Shown in pieces: positions 1-6,878 of a stretch of DNA of 8,966 nt. The first letter of the stretch is position 1; each line of letters opens with the position of its first letter. The notes beneath the pieces are model-generated. The model had not been told where the DNA came from and searched no databases. It was given only the letters and a program-made list of their open reading frames with translations. Source of the stretch: an uncultured Sphingomonadaceae bacterium (lineage in GTDB: Bacteria > Pseudomonadota > Alphaproteobacteria > Sphingomonadales > Sphingomonadaceae). Position numbers and translations under genes: made by a program. The DNA lies in NCBI GenBank assembly GCA_946480515.1, contig CAMLKX010000070.1:1-8966 (forward strand). Reading direction: 5' to 3'.

Positions 1-780
1 CCTTACACCTCCTCGTTCCACACCCGTTTCCCGGATTATGTCGCGATGCGGACCGGACTGCCTACGGGATTGCTATGGTCGGTCATGCGCCGGTTCCACG
101 GGCCCGCAGCGCGAACCTTTGCTGTTACCCCCTCGCTCGCCGCTGAGCTTGAGGGGCGCGGCATCACGCGAACGCATCACTGGCCGCTGGGGGTCGACCT
201 ATCGCAATTCACTCCAGATGCGCCGCTCCATCCGCGCCTCGCGAAATTGCCGCGCCCGATACTGCTGAACGTCGGCCGGGTCGCGCCTGAGAAGAATCTG
301 GAAGCCTTTCTAGACCTCCGATCGGCTGGATCGAAGGTCGTGGTCGGGGACGGACCAGCGCTTGAGCGCCTTCGCGCGCGCTATCCTGATGCTTATTTCC
401 TCGGCTCTCTCCACGGTTTGGAACTGGCATCCATCTATGCCACCGCAGACCTTTTCGTATTTCCCAGTCGTACCGACACATTTGGCTTGGTGAATATCGA
501 AGCGCTCGCCAGTGGTCTTCCGGTCGCGGCATTCCCGGTCCCTGGTCCAGTCGACATCCTCGGGTCCCATGGATTTGGCTTCCATGGCCTCGGAGCGAGA
601 ATTGGTGCTGTTGACGAAGAGTTGCAGGAGGCGGTCGACATTGCTCTCACTGCCGACCGCCGGGCATGCATTGCGGAGGCGGCCAACTATGATTGGGCTC
701 GGTGTACCGACCGCTTCATCGCCGGTCTGGAGCCGTGGCCCGAACGGTTGGGTTCTGGAGCGATTTCGTCAGGTAAGTAG
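1..780 (+). CDS. GT4-family glycosyltransferase, C-terminal part (5' end outside window)
   Basis: The reading frame is open from base 1, so the gene enters from the left. The 259 codons present lack roughly the first 90-100 residues of a usual 340-400 residue GT4 enzyme (estimate). Seen: an SFHTRFPDY stretch at window residues 5-13, close to the conserved region after the first Rossmann domain in the GDP-mannose-dependent/MgtA-like branch; TPSLAAEL and GVDLSQF linker motifs (residues 43-70); then the donor-binding domain with NVGRVAPEKN (90-99), GDGP (116-119) and RTDTFGLVNIEAL (157-169). Asp159 and Glu167 form the D/E-x7-E nucleotide-sugar motif. The protein is probably cytoplasmic or membrane-associated and transfers a sugar to a lipid or glycan. 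Donor and acceptor cannot be told from sequence alone. The ATG at 46 lies inside conserved sequence and is not the start. It ends in TAG, 53 bases before the transporter's chosen start on the same strand, so co-transcription is possible. Confidence 0.85.
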   Translation, partial: PYTSSFHTRFPDYVAMRTGLPTGLLWSVMRRFHGPAARTFAVTPSLAAELEGRGITRTHHWPLGVDLSQFTPDAPLHPRLAKLPRPILLNVGRVAPEKNLEAFLDLRSAGSKVVVGDGPALERLRARYPDAYFLGSLHGLELASIYATADLFVFPSRTDTFGLVNIEALASGLPVAAFPVPGPVDILGSHGFGFHGLGARIGAVDEELQEAVDIALTADRRACIAEAANYDWARCTDRFIAGLEPWPERLGSGAISSGK

Positions 781-833
781 AGACTAACGTTTGACCGTGG
801 ACGCAGCGTTCCGCCTTGCCTAAGCGGATCGCC

Positions 834-1766
834 ATGCCGTCCACCCAGCTCCGCCACGATCATGTGCTGCGTGGGATCATGCTGCGGATCCTGGCGATGC
901 TGTCCTTCGCGACCATGGCGGCCCTGCTCAAGTTCGCGGCCGAGCGCGGCGTGTCAGCGCCGGAAATGATCTTCTATCGCGCTGCGCTCGGCTTTCCGGT
1001 CATCTTCCTCTGGGTGCTGTCCGGACCCGGCATGTCCTCACTGAGGACGAAGCGCCCCCGCGCTCATCTCTGGCGGAGCATCATCGGCCTGGCTTCGATG
1101 CTGCTGACGTTTGAAGCTCTGGTTCTCCTGCCGCTCGCTGAAGCAACTACGCTCAACTTCACCGCGCCGGTGTTCGCAACCATCCTGTCATGGCTTGTGC
1201 TGCGCGAGGCTGTCGGCTGGCATCGCTGGGCCGCGGTGGGGGTCGGCTTTCTTGGTGTGCTCATTGTTCTTCGTCCGGGCCACTCGGTCGAATCCCTGCC
1301 GCTCATCGGGGTTGTGATCGCCCTGATGGCGGCGTTCGGGCAGGCCGGAGTGGCGATCACCCTGCGGCAGCTTGGCGATAGCGAGCATGTCGCCGCGACG
1401 GTGTTCTGGTTCACGGTGGCAGGGACGCTGGTTGGACTAGTGCTGCTGGTCTTCTTCGGGAAGACGCATGACGCAGTGACCTATGCTCTGTTGTTCGCGG
1501 CGGCGACGTTCGGGACAGTTGCGCAATTTTTCATGACGGGCTCGCTGCGCCATGCTCCGGTCTCGGTGGTGATGCCGTTCGATTATCTCCAGCTGTTCGC
1601 CGCGATGCTGTTCGGCTGGCTGATGTTCAGTACGGTGCCGACGCTTTCGACTCTCGCAGGCGCTGCGCTGATCATCGGCAGCGGCCTGTATACAGTCGTC
1701 CGGGAGCGTCAGCGGCACTTGCCGCGCGCCGGATCGGTCACGCCCGGCGTGGGCGGGCAGTCCTGA
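834..1766 (+). CDS. DMT-superfamily (EamA) transporter
   Basis: This is a 310-residue inner-membrane protein with two EamA repeats (about residues 15-147 and 160-290) and about ten hydrophobic helices, the standard length and layout of drug/metabolite transporters. Features typical of the family are the FYRAALGFP segment after the first helix, LAEATTLNFTAPVF (101-114) at the end of the first repeat, and the matching HAPVSVVMPFDYLQ (240-253) in the second. The substrate is not predictable; EamA proteins export amino acids, metabolites or S-adenosylmethionine. The ATG at 834 was chosen because AAGCGGA lies just upstream at a workable spacing. A TTG at 816 would add six residues, and the ATG at 879 would still leave an intact first helix. 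The last 29 bases overlap the 3' end of convergent tilS. A short basic tail after the last helix would place the C terminus in the cytoplasm. Confidence 0.85.
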   Translation: MPSTQLRHDHVLRGIMLRILAMLSFATMAALLKFAAERGVSAPEMIFYRAALGFPVIFLWVLSGPGMSSLRTKRPRAHLWRSIIGLASMLLTFEALVLLPLAEATTLNFTAPVFATILSWLVLREAVGWHRWAAVGVGFLGVLIVLRPGHSVESLPLIGVVIALMAAFGQAGVAITLRQLGDSEHVAATVFWFTVAGTLVGLVLLVFFGKTHDAVTYALLFAAATFGTVAQFFMTGSLRHAPVSVVMPFDYLQLFAAMLFGWLMFSTVPTLSTLAGAALIIGSGLYTVVRERQRHLPRAGSVTPGVGGQS

Positions 1767-2754
1767 TTCGCCAGGAATCTCCGGGTTCGAGCTTGAGCCC
1801 AGCGAGCGTTGCAGCACGTCCTGAATGAAGAGCGTTCATGGCCCGCACGAGGTCTGGTCCGCGCGGGGCCTCCTTGCCAGCGCGCTCGAATGCAGTGAGG
1901 AGCAGCCGTCGCTGCAGCTCGCGCGGCAGGTCGCCGCAGCGAAGGAGCAGCGAATCCTCTTCCTGAATTAGGCGCTCCTCGACGATTCCGTGGAGCACCC
2001 AGTCGAGTGCGTCCTCAGCATCAGCCAGGTTCTGCGCGCTTGACGCTACCCGCACCGGATCGATCAGCGCGGGGGCATGGTTGAGCCATTCGCGGATTAT
2101 CGTCCGGTCATGCCGCGGATCGCTGTTGGCTGGGTCGTCCACCGGAACGATCCCCGACCGATTGCAAATTGCCTGCAATTCGGAGTGCCGCCACGCGAGC
2201 AAAGGCCGGATCAGTCGAACGTTGTGCCCGCCTAGGAGGCGGCTGGCCCTAGCGCTGGCAAGTCCTGCAAGTCCGGCTCCACGGGCGAGGCGCATCAGTA
2301 GCGTCTCGGCCTGGTCGTCGGCGTGGTGAGCCGTCGCGACCGCGGCGAGGTTGCGCGCGACTGCCCAGCGTTCCAGCAGATCATAGCGAACCGCTCTTGC
2401 TTGCGCCTGCAGGTTGGACGTTGGCGGAGCGTCCCAATTGGCGGTCAGCACCTCATGACGGATGCCCAGCTCAGCGCAAATCCCCGCGACCCGCAGCGCC
2501 TCCTCCCCGCTGTCATGACGAAGACCATGATCGACAGTCGCGGCTTCGAACCGGTCCGGGGCCGTGTGTGCAGCCAGCAAGAGCAGCGCGAGACTGTCTG
2601 GTCCGCCGGATACGGCGATACCAACACGGTCTTCGTTCGAGATGAGTGCCGCAAGATTGGCGGCGAAGCGCGTGACGAGCGATTGGTCCAGGGTTCCGGA
2701 CCCGCGTTGCTCCGCGGAGGAGCCGAGCGCGCCCTCGTCGGAGGTTACTTGCAA
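1738..2754 (-). CDS. tilS: tRNA(Ile)-lysidine synthase
   Basis: TilS uses ATP to attach lysine to C34 of the CAU-anticodon tRNA(Ile), so that it reads AUA instead of AUG. It is a cytoplasmic and usually essential enzyme. The 338-residue product shows the N-type ATP-pyrophosphatase PP-loop SGGPDS (49-54), DHGLR (75-79), and the family signature HHADDQAETLLMRL (143-156) followed by GAGLAGL. RPLLAWRHSEL (183-193) and DDPANSDPRHDR (206-217) match the conserved end of the catalytic domain. A shortened substrate-binding region follows, and no full C-terminal tRNA-binding domain is seen. Translation probably starts at TTG 2754, inside the end of cpoB (10-base overlap), with AAGG four bases upstream; no better start lies before the PP-loop. 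It is the last gene of the minus-strand series and overlaps the convergent transporter. In many alphaproteobacteria ftsH follows tilS, but not here. Confidence 0.93.
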   Translation of the reverse strand: MQVTSDEGALGSSAEQRGSGTLDQSLVTRFAANLAALISNEDRVGIAVSGGPDSLALLLLAAHTAPDRFEAATVDHGLRHDSGEEALRVAGICAELGIRHEVLTANWDAPPTSNLQAQARAVRYDLLERWAVARNLAAVATAHHADDQAETLLMRLARGAGLAGLASARASRLLGGHNVRLIRPLLAWRHSELQAICNRSGIVPVDDPANSDPRHDRTIIREWLNHAPALIDPVRVASSAQNLADAEDALDWVLHGIVEERLIQEEDSLLLRCGDLPRELQRRLLLTAFERAGKEAPRGPDLVRAMNALHSGRAATLAGLKLEPGDSWRIRTARPRRA

Positions 2755-3629
2755 CCTGCCTTGGCGCGCGCCGGGGCGAGCATTTCCCGCAGGGCCGGAC
2801 GCATTGAGGCACCGTAGACCTCGCGCAATTCGTCATAGGCTTTGCAAGCCTGGCCAGGCTGTTTCAGCGCAACCAGCGCCTCGCCCAGATAGAACAGACT
2901 GTCCGCTGCCCGCTCCCCCCGAGGGTCATTGCGATAGTTGGCGAGGAGTGCTTCGGCCGCGGCGCGCGGCTGTCCGCTGTCGAGCAGTGCACGGCCGGTG
3001 AGATTATTGGCCCAACTCACCCGGCGGTGGCCGGGAAAGGAGGAAGCCATCGCCCGCAGAGAGGTAATGGCCTCATTGTAGCGCTTCCCCATCCACAGCT
3101 GATAGCCTTGGTCATAGGCCTGTTCGCCGGCGTCGCCGGACGTGGACGCCGCTGGAAGCGGCTTGGGAGCGCTCGAATTCTCGAACTTTGGCCGCGATGG
3201 TACGGGTGCGTTCTCGCTGCTCGTGTCGGGCTCAGCTGCGGGGGTTGGTCCAACGCTGCCCCCGGCATCGGGAGTTCCGGTCTCGATTGCGCGGAATCGC
3301 CGGTCCTGATCTGCCCGCATCCGGGCAAGCTCCGCTTCCATGACGGTGACCCGGTTCCCACTTTCCTCTGATTGCCGGGTCAGGTCGGCCATCTGCCGTT
3401 CGATCGAGTCGAGGCGCGAGCTCAACTGGCCGAAGGATGACTGAGTGACTGCGGGATCGTCGACGAACCCGGCAGTGTCCGCAGGCTGGCCCTTGGGATA
3501 GATTCGCCGCTGAAGTTGGCGAACTTGCCGCTCGAGGCGCTGGATCCGCTCTTCGGGACTGACCTGACGTTGAGCGACGGCGGGGGTGAGAGCGGTTGCA
3601 GCAAGGGCAAGAATGAGAAGGACGCGCAT
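2745..3629 (-). CDS. cpoB: CpoB/YbgF, periplasmic cell-division coordinator (Tol-Pal associated)
   Basis: CpoB (YbgF) is a periplasmic protein that interacts with TolA and peptidoglycan synthases to coordinate septal wall synthesis with outer-membrane constriction. The 294-residue product has an N-terminal signal peptide (residues 1-19, hydrophobic core LLILALAATAL, likely cleavage after AVA). Heptad-like coiled-coil stretches follow at about 25-45 and 65-115, the usual trimerisation region. A Pro/Ala/Ser linker spans about 118-165, and TPR-like repeats cover about 170-277, with AYDQGYQLWMGKRYNEAI as the first helix pair. The C terminus ends in a Cys-Lys. The ATG at 3629 is well placed before the signal peptide, with CAGG about ten bases upstream. 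It lies 71 bases after the RodZ-like gene and overlaps tilS by ten bases. The tolQRAB-pal genes that often precede it are not in this window. The alternative of a generic TPR lipoprotein is unlikely because there is no lipobox. Confidence 0.88.
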   Translation of the reverse strand: MRVLLILALAATALTPAVAQRQVSPEERIQRLERQVRQLQRRIYPKGQPADTAGFVDDPAVTQSSFGQLSSRLDSIERQMADLTRQSEESGNRVTVMEAELARMRADQDRRFRAIETGTPDAGGSVGPTPAAEPDTSSENAPVPSRPKFENSSAPKPLPAASTSGDAGEQAYDQGYQLWMGKRYNEAITSLRAMASSFPGHRRVSWANNLTGRALLDSGQPRAAAEALLANYRNDPRGERAADSLFYLGEALVALKQPGQACKAYDELREVYGASMRPALREMLAPARAKAGCK

Positions 3630-3643
3630 TTTCGATTAACCTG

Positions 3644-3662
3644 CCATCAAGTGAGTTGATGG
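3644..3662. repeat. 7-base perfect inverted repeat upstream of cpoB
   Basis: CCATCAA and TTGATGG flank a five-base centre in the 71-base gap between the RodZ-like gene and cpoB. On the minus-strand mRNA the hairpin ends directly before CAGG, the likely cpoB ribosome-binding site, so it could affect cpoB translation. As DNA it could be an operator. It lacks the T-run of a Rho-independent terminator and the stem is AT-rich. Function is not known. Confidence 0.4.
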
Positions 3663-3700
3663 TGCCGCTGTGCTCTTCAGGGCCTGTCGCGGATGTGAAT

Positions 3701-4507
3701 TCATCGAGCCGGTTGTGAGGCCGCCGGAGAGGCTCCGGGGGCCGGTGTCGAGCGCATGAGGTCCGCCGCTCGAAGGCTCACTCCGGAAACTTTCTGCCCT
3801 GCCGGTCCGATTGCGGGCGCATCCGCGGTCCCCACCGCAATCCGCAGCGCCTCGGGCCGACCGGTCTCCAGCATCGGCGCGGTGGCGCTGGCTGGAACCT
3901 CGTAGCTCTGACCGGCCGCGAGTTCCGCCTGGAACAATTGCTGTCCGCCGTCGGTCACCCGAACCCAAGCGGGCTCATTCGCGGTCACCACCACTGGCCC
4001 GCTCGGGGCAGGCGCGAGAACGGGCGTTGCGGGTTTTGGTGAGGTCGGCGGTGCAACCGTGTTGGTGATCGGGGCCTCCGCAGCGGGCTCTTCATCTGGC
4101 GAGACGGACTGCTCGCGAAGGAACAGGAATGCGCCGATGACCAGGATCATCGCGATCCCGGCAATCACCAGCAGCGAATAGGGCGGAACGCGCTTGGGAT
4201 CGGCGGTCTCATATTCTTCGACCACGCTCTGGCTTGCGCGAGTCCCGCCCATCTCCTCGCGCAATTGATCGCCGATTTCGGCTCGGTCGAGTCCAACCGC
4301 TGAGGCATAGGATTTGGCGAATCCAATCGCATAGGTCGGCGCGGGCATGAGGTCCCAAGCGCCCGTCTCCATGCTTTCAAGATGGCGCTTCGGGATTCGG
4401 GTGCGCGCCGCCACTTCGTCGAGTGACAGTCCCTGGGCTTCCCGCGCCGTGCGCAGTCGGACCCCGACAGCGCTCTCGGTCACAGTCTCGGCTTCGTCGT
4501 CGCCCAT
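3701..4507 (-). CDS. RodZ-like HTH / single-TM / DUF4115 protein
   Basis: RodZ proteins anchor MreB filaments to the inner membrane and support rod-shaped elongation; some also bind DNA or RNA. The 268-residue product has an N-terminal HTH_25/Cro-like domain at about 13-75 (GVRLRTAREAQGLSLDEVA, then TRIPKRHLESME), containing the typical PAPTYAIGFAKSYA segment. An acidic juxtamembrane part follows, then one TM helix at about 110-130 (YSLLVIAGIAMILVIGAFLF), a Pro/Ala-rich spacer (about 135-170) and a C-terminal periplasmic DUF4115 domain (about 171-247: VVVTANEPAWVRV, then LETGRPEALRI). This matches RodZ architecture in order. I chose ATG 4507, with GGGGA five bases upstream, over the in-frame TTG at 4519, which overlaps that ribosome-binding site. 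It lies between ptsP and cpoB, and a candidate promoter precedes it. Whether it acts on MreB or mainly as a regulator is not settled by sequence. Confidence 0.82.
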   Translation of the reverse strand: MGDDEAETVTESAVGVRLRTAREAQGLSLDEVAARTRIPKRHLESMETGAWDLMPAPTYAIGFAKSYASAVGLDRAEIGDQLREEMGGTRASQSVVEEYETADPKRVPPYSLLVIAGIAMILVIGAFLFLREQSVSPDEEPAAEAPITNTVAPPTSPKPATPVLAPAPSGPVVVTANEPAWVRVTDGGQQLFQAELAAGQSYEVPASATAPMLETGRPEALRIAVGTADAPAIGPAGQKVSGVSLRAADLMRSTPAPGASPAASQPAR

Positions 4508-4533
4508 CCGTTTCCCCAACCCAACCGCGACTT

Positions 4534-4562
4534 ACTGTCCTCAGCCAGGACAGGCCTGTCAA
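4534..4562 (-). promoter_or_regulatory. Candidate promoter for the RodZ-like-cpoB-tilS genes
   Basis: In the 61-base gap after ptsP, the minus strand carries a perfect TTGACA (-35 like; + coordinates 4557-4562), then 17 bases, then GACAGT (4534-4539). The last matches the -10 consensus at only three of six positions. Transcription would begin around 4527, about 20 bases before the chosen ATG. Alphaproteobacterial promoters often keep a good TTGAC element with a weak -10. Chance occurrence is possible, and the genes may simply be read through from lysC and ptsP. Confidence 0.35.
4549..4560. repeat. 12-base perfect palindrome overlapping the -35 candidate
   Basis: GACAGGCCTGTC is its own reverse complement. 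Its left half also forms a 6-base hairpin with CTGTCC at 4535-4540 (loop TCAGCCA), so three related arms lie within 26 bases between ptsP and the RodZ-like gene. No T-run follows on either strand, so a Rho-independent terminator is unlikely. It could be a repressor site over the candidate promoter or an mRNA leader structure. No known regulator is recognised. Confidence 0.4.
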
Positions 4563-4568
4563 TGACGG

Positions 4569-6833
4569 CTAACCAACTATGACCCTGTTTTTGCGAGCCC
4601 AATCGGAAAGGGTTCTTCGCATGTCCGCTGGCGGCTTGGCGAGCAGTTGATTCATTCGGGTCCGGATCTTTCCCGCATCGAGCGACCGGATCATCGCTTT
4701 GACCGGTCCGACTGCCGCGGGGGTGATCGAGAAATTGTCCAGTCCAATGCCGATCAATGCCATCGCTTCCAGCGGCCGGCCACCCATTTCGCCGCACACT
4801 CGAGTCGGCACTCCTGCGGCAGCTGCCGCAGCGGTGACGCGGCGCAGGAAGCGCAGAATGGCAGGGCTCAGCCAGTCATAGCGTTCGGCCAGCCGTGGCT
4901 CCCCGCGGTCGGCGGCGAACAGGAACTGGGTGAGGTCGTTGGTGCCGATCGACAGGAAGTCGATCCGGGGCAGCAGCAGGTCGAGCGTTTCCGCCAGGCT
5001 CGGCACTTCGAGCATTGCCCCGAACTCGATGCGCGTGGGCACCGGACGCCTGGCCTTGATCGCCCATTCCAGCTGCTCTTCGACCAGCTTGCGTGCGTCA
5101 TCATATTCCCAAGGCTCGGAGATCATCGGGAACATCAGCCGCAGCACGCGGCCGTTGGATGCCTCGATCAGTGCTCGGGCTTGCGCCTTCATCAGGGCGG
5201 TGCGTTCCAGCGACAGGCGGACGGCGCGCCAGCCCATCGCCGGATTTTCGCTCTGGTCCTTCTCGTCCGAGAGATAGGGAAGAGCCTTGTCCCCGCCGAT
5301 GTCGACGGTGCGGAAGATAACCGGCTTGTCGCCCGCCTGGTCGAGCACGCTGCGGTACAGCTTCTGCTGGCTTTCTCGGCCGGGCAGGGTCGAGGACACC
5401 AGGAACTGAAACTCGGTGCGGAACAATCCAATCCCGTCGGCGCCGGTCTGGTCGATCAGAACCGCATCTTCGGCGAGCCCGGCATTGATCATCAGCGTTG
5501 TCTGGAGACCGTCGCGGGTGACCGATGGCTGATGGCGGATGGACGCGAACTCGGCGCGCCGGCGCTGGCTCATCGCCATCCGGGCATCGAAGTTGTTGAT
5601 TACGGCGGTGGTCGGGCGGACGACGATGCTGCCCTGGTCGCCATTGACCAGGATCGTGTCGCCATCGGCCGCGACATGGCGAATGTCTGGAACACGGCCG
5701 ATCATCGGCACGCCCATGGCCCGCGCGACGATCGTGACGTGGGCGGTCAGCGACCCCTCTTCGAGGATGACGGCCTTCAAGCGCCGGCGGTCATATTCGA
5801 GCAGCTCTGCCGGACCCAGGTTGCGGGCAATCAAAATGGCGTCGCGGGTCAGGCCGGTCTGCGCCGCGGTGCCCATCCGCCCCGAGACGATCCGCAGCAG
5901 ACGGTTGGACAGGTCTTCAAGGTCGTGCATCCGTTCCTTGAGCAGCGGATCGTCGATGTCGTGCATCCGCGCCCGCATGCGCTGCTGTACGCGCTCGATC
6001 GCCGCCTCGGCGGTCAGGCCGCTGTCGATCGCCTGATTGATCCGGCGCACCCAACCCTCGTCGTAGGCGAACATCTTGTAGGTCTCGAGAATCTCCTCAT
6101 GCTCGCCTGCGGTGCCGAATTCCGCCTCGCGGGTCATGGTCTCGATCTGCTCGCGCATCCTCCGGAAGGCCGCGATCACGCGCGCCCGCTCAGCCTCCGG
6201 ATCATCGGCGACAGTATGCTCGATCTGCACCTTGGGTTGGTGGAACACGGCGGTGCCCCGCGCCATGCCCGCGACCAGCTTCAGCCCGGCAAGCCGAACC
6301 GTGCCGCCGCCTTGGGCGACACGTCCCTGGCTCCCGTCGACAAGCTGAGCGTTGGCGATGAGCTCGCTGATGACCATCGCCACCGTCTGAAGCGCCTCGA
6401 TCTCCTCGTCCGCGTAACGGCGCGCCTCCGCGTGCTGCACGGCAAGAACGCCGATCACTTCCTCGCGGCGGATCACCGGGACGCCGGCGAAGCTGTGGAA
6501 GCGTTCTTCTCCCGTCTCCGGCCGGTAGGCGAAGGCGGGATGCTCCGCTGCTTCGTCGAGATTGAGGATGCGCCCTTCGTCAGCGATTGTGCCGACCAGG
6601 CCCTCGCTCATCCGCAGGCGGGTGACATGGACTGCCTCCTTGCGCAGCCCGTGGGTAGCGAACAGTTCGAGCATGCCGTTGCGGCGCAGGTAGATCGAGC
6701 AGACCTCGCTGCGCATCGCTTCGGCGATGATGTCGACGACGCGGTCGAGCTTGGCCTGTGCGCTGCCGCGCCGAGCCATGACGGCGTGAAGCCCAGTGAG
6801 GATTTCCCGCGCGGAATTGACCGAAGTCGCCAT
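4569..6833 (-). CDS. ptsP: Phosphoenolpyruvate-protein phosphotransferase, EI-Ntr (PtsP)
   Basis: PtsP takes phosphate from phosphoenolpyruvate and passes it to NPr and then EIIA-Ntr, a regulatory phosphorelay rather than a sugar-uptake one, linked to nitrogen status and potassium homeostasis. The 754-residue cytoplasmic protein shows a GAF domain at about 15-165 (CSIYLR, GLVGTIA, FAGVPVIRREEVIGVLAV) and a PEP-utiliser N domain at about 180-305. The swivelling phospho-His domain is at about 325-405, with GSLTAHVTIVAR (360-371; His365 is the expected phosphoacceptor). The PEP-binding TIM barrel at about 425-715 carries GIGLFRTEF (Arg472), FRTVDIGGDK (Arg508), DFLSIGTNDLTQF and the catalytic RVCGEMGG (Cys680). 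GAF plus EI is the hallmark of EI-Ntr as opposed to sugar-PTS EI. ATG 6833 was chosen over TTG 6839; neither has a strong ribosome-binding site. Its partners ptsO and ptsN are not in the window. It lies 45 bases after the FabK-like gene. Confidence 0.95.
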   Translation of the reverse strand: MATSVNSAREILTGLHAVMARRGSAQAKLDRVVDIIAEAMRSEVCSIYLRRNGMLELFATHGLRKEAVHVTRLRMSEGLVGTIADEGRILNLDEAAEHPAFAYRPETGEERFHSFAGVPVIRREEVIGVLAVQHAEARRYADEEIEALQTVAMVISELIANAQLVDGSQGRVAQGGGTVRLAGLKLVAGMARGTAVFHQPKVQIEHTVADDPEAERARVIAAFRRMREQIETMTREAEFGTAGEHEEILETYKMFAYDEGWVRRINQAIDSGLTAEAAIERVQQRMRARMHDIDDPLLKERMHDLEDLSNRLLRIVSGRMGTAAQTGLTRDAILIARNLGPAELLEYDRRRLKAVILEEGSLTAHVTIVARAMGVPMIGRVPDIRHVAADGDTILVNGDQGSIVVRPTTAVINNFDARMAMSQRRRAEFASIRHQPSVTRDGLQTTLMINAGLAEDAVLIDQTGADGIGLFRTEFQFLVSSTLPGRESQQKLYRSVLDQAGDKPVIFRTVDIGGDKALPYLSDEKDQSENPAMGWRAVRLSLERTALMKAQARALIEASNGRVLRLMFPMISEPWEYDDARKLVEEQLEWAIKARRPVPTRIEFGAMLEVPSLAETLDLLLPRIDFLSIGTNDLTQFLFAADRGEPRLAERYDWLSPAILRFLRRVTAAAAAAGVPTRVCGEMGGRPLEAMALIGIGLDNFSITPAAVGPVKAMIRSLDAGKIRTRMNQLLAKPPADMRRTLSDWARKNRVIVG

Positions 6834-6878
6834 GACCAACCGCTAACAGATGCGGACGGACCGCGGCAATCTCTTGGA

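Noticed and set aside
791..824. TTGACC as a -35 box for the transporter
   Set aside because: No acceptable -10 sequence lies 16-18 bases downstream, and the gene may be read through from the glycosyltransferase 53 bases upstream.
1741..1776. Two small hairpins (GCCCG/CGGGC and TCCTG/CAGGA) at the convergent gene ends
   Set aside because: The stems are only five base pairs, lie inside coding sequence, and no T-run follows on either strand, so a terminator call is not supported.
3644..3662. ATCAA and TTGAT half-sites resembling an FNR/FixK box
   Set aside because: The FNR/FixK consensus is TTGAT-N4-ATCAA. Here the halves are in the opposite order with five bases between them, so it is kept only as an unassigned inverted repeat.
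3636..3968. 110-codon open frame overlapping the RodZ-like gene and the gap before cpoB
   Set aside because: It is an Arg/Gly/Ser-rich shadow frame of the real gene with no recognisable domain.
4508..4519. In-frame TTG at 4519 as start of the RodZ-like gene
   Set aside because: It would consume the GGGGA ribosome-binding site that is correctly spaced for the ATG at 4507, and it adds only four residues before the HTH domain.
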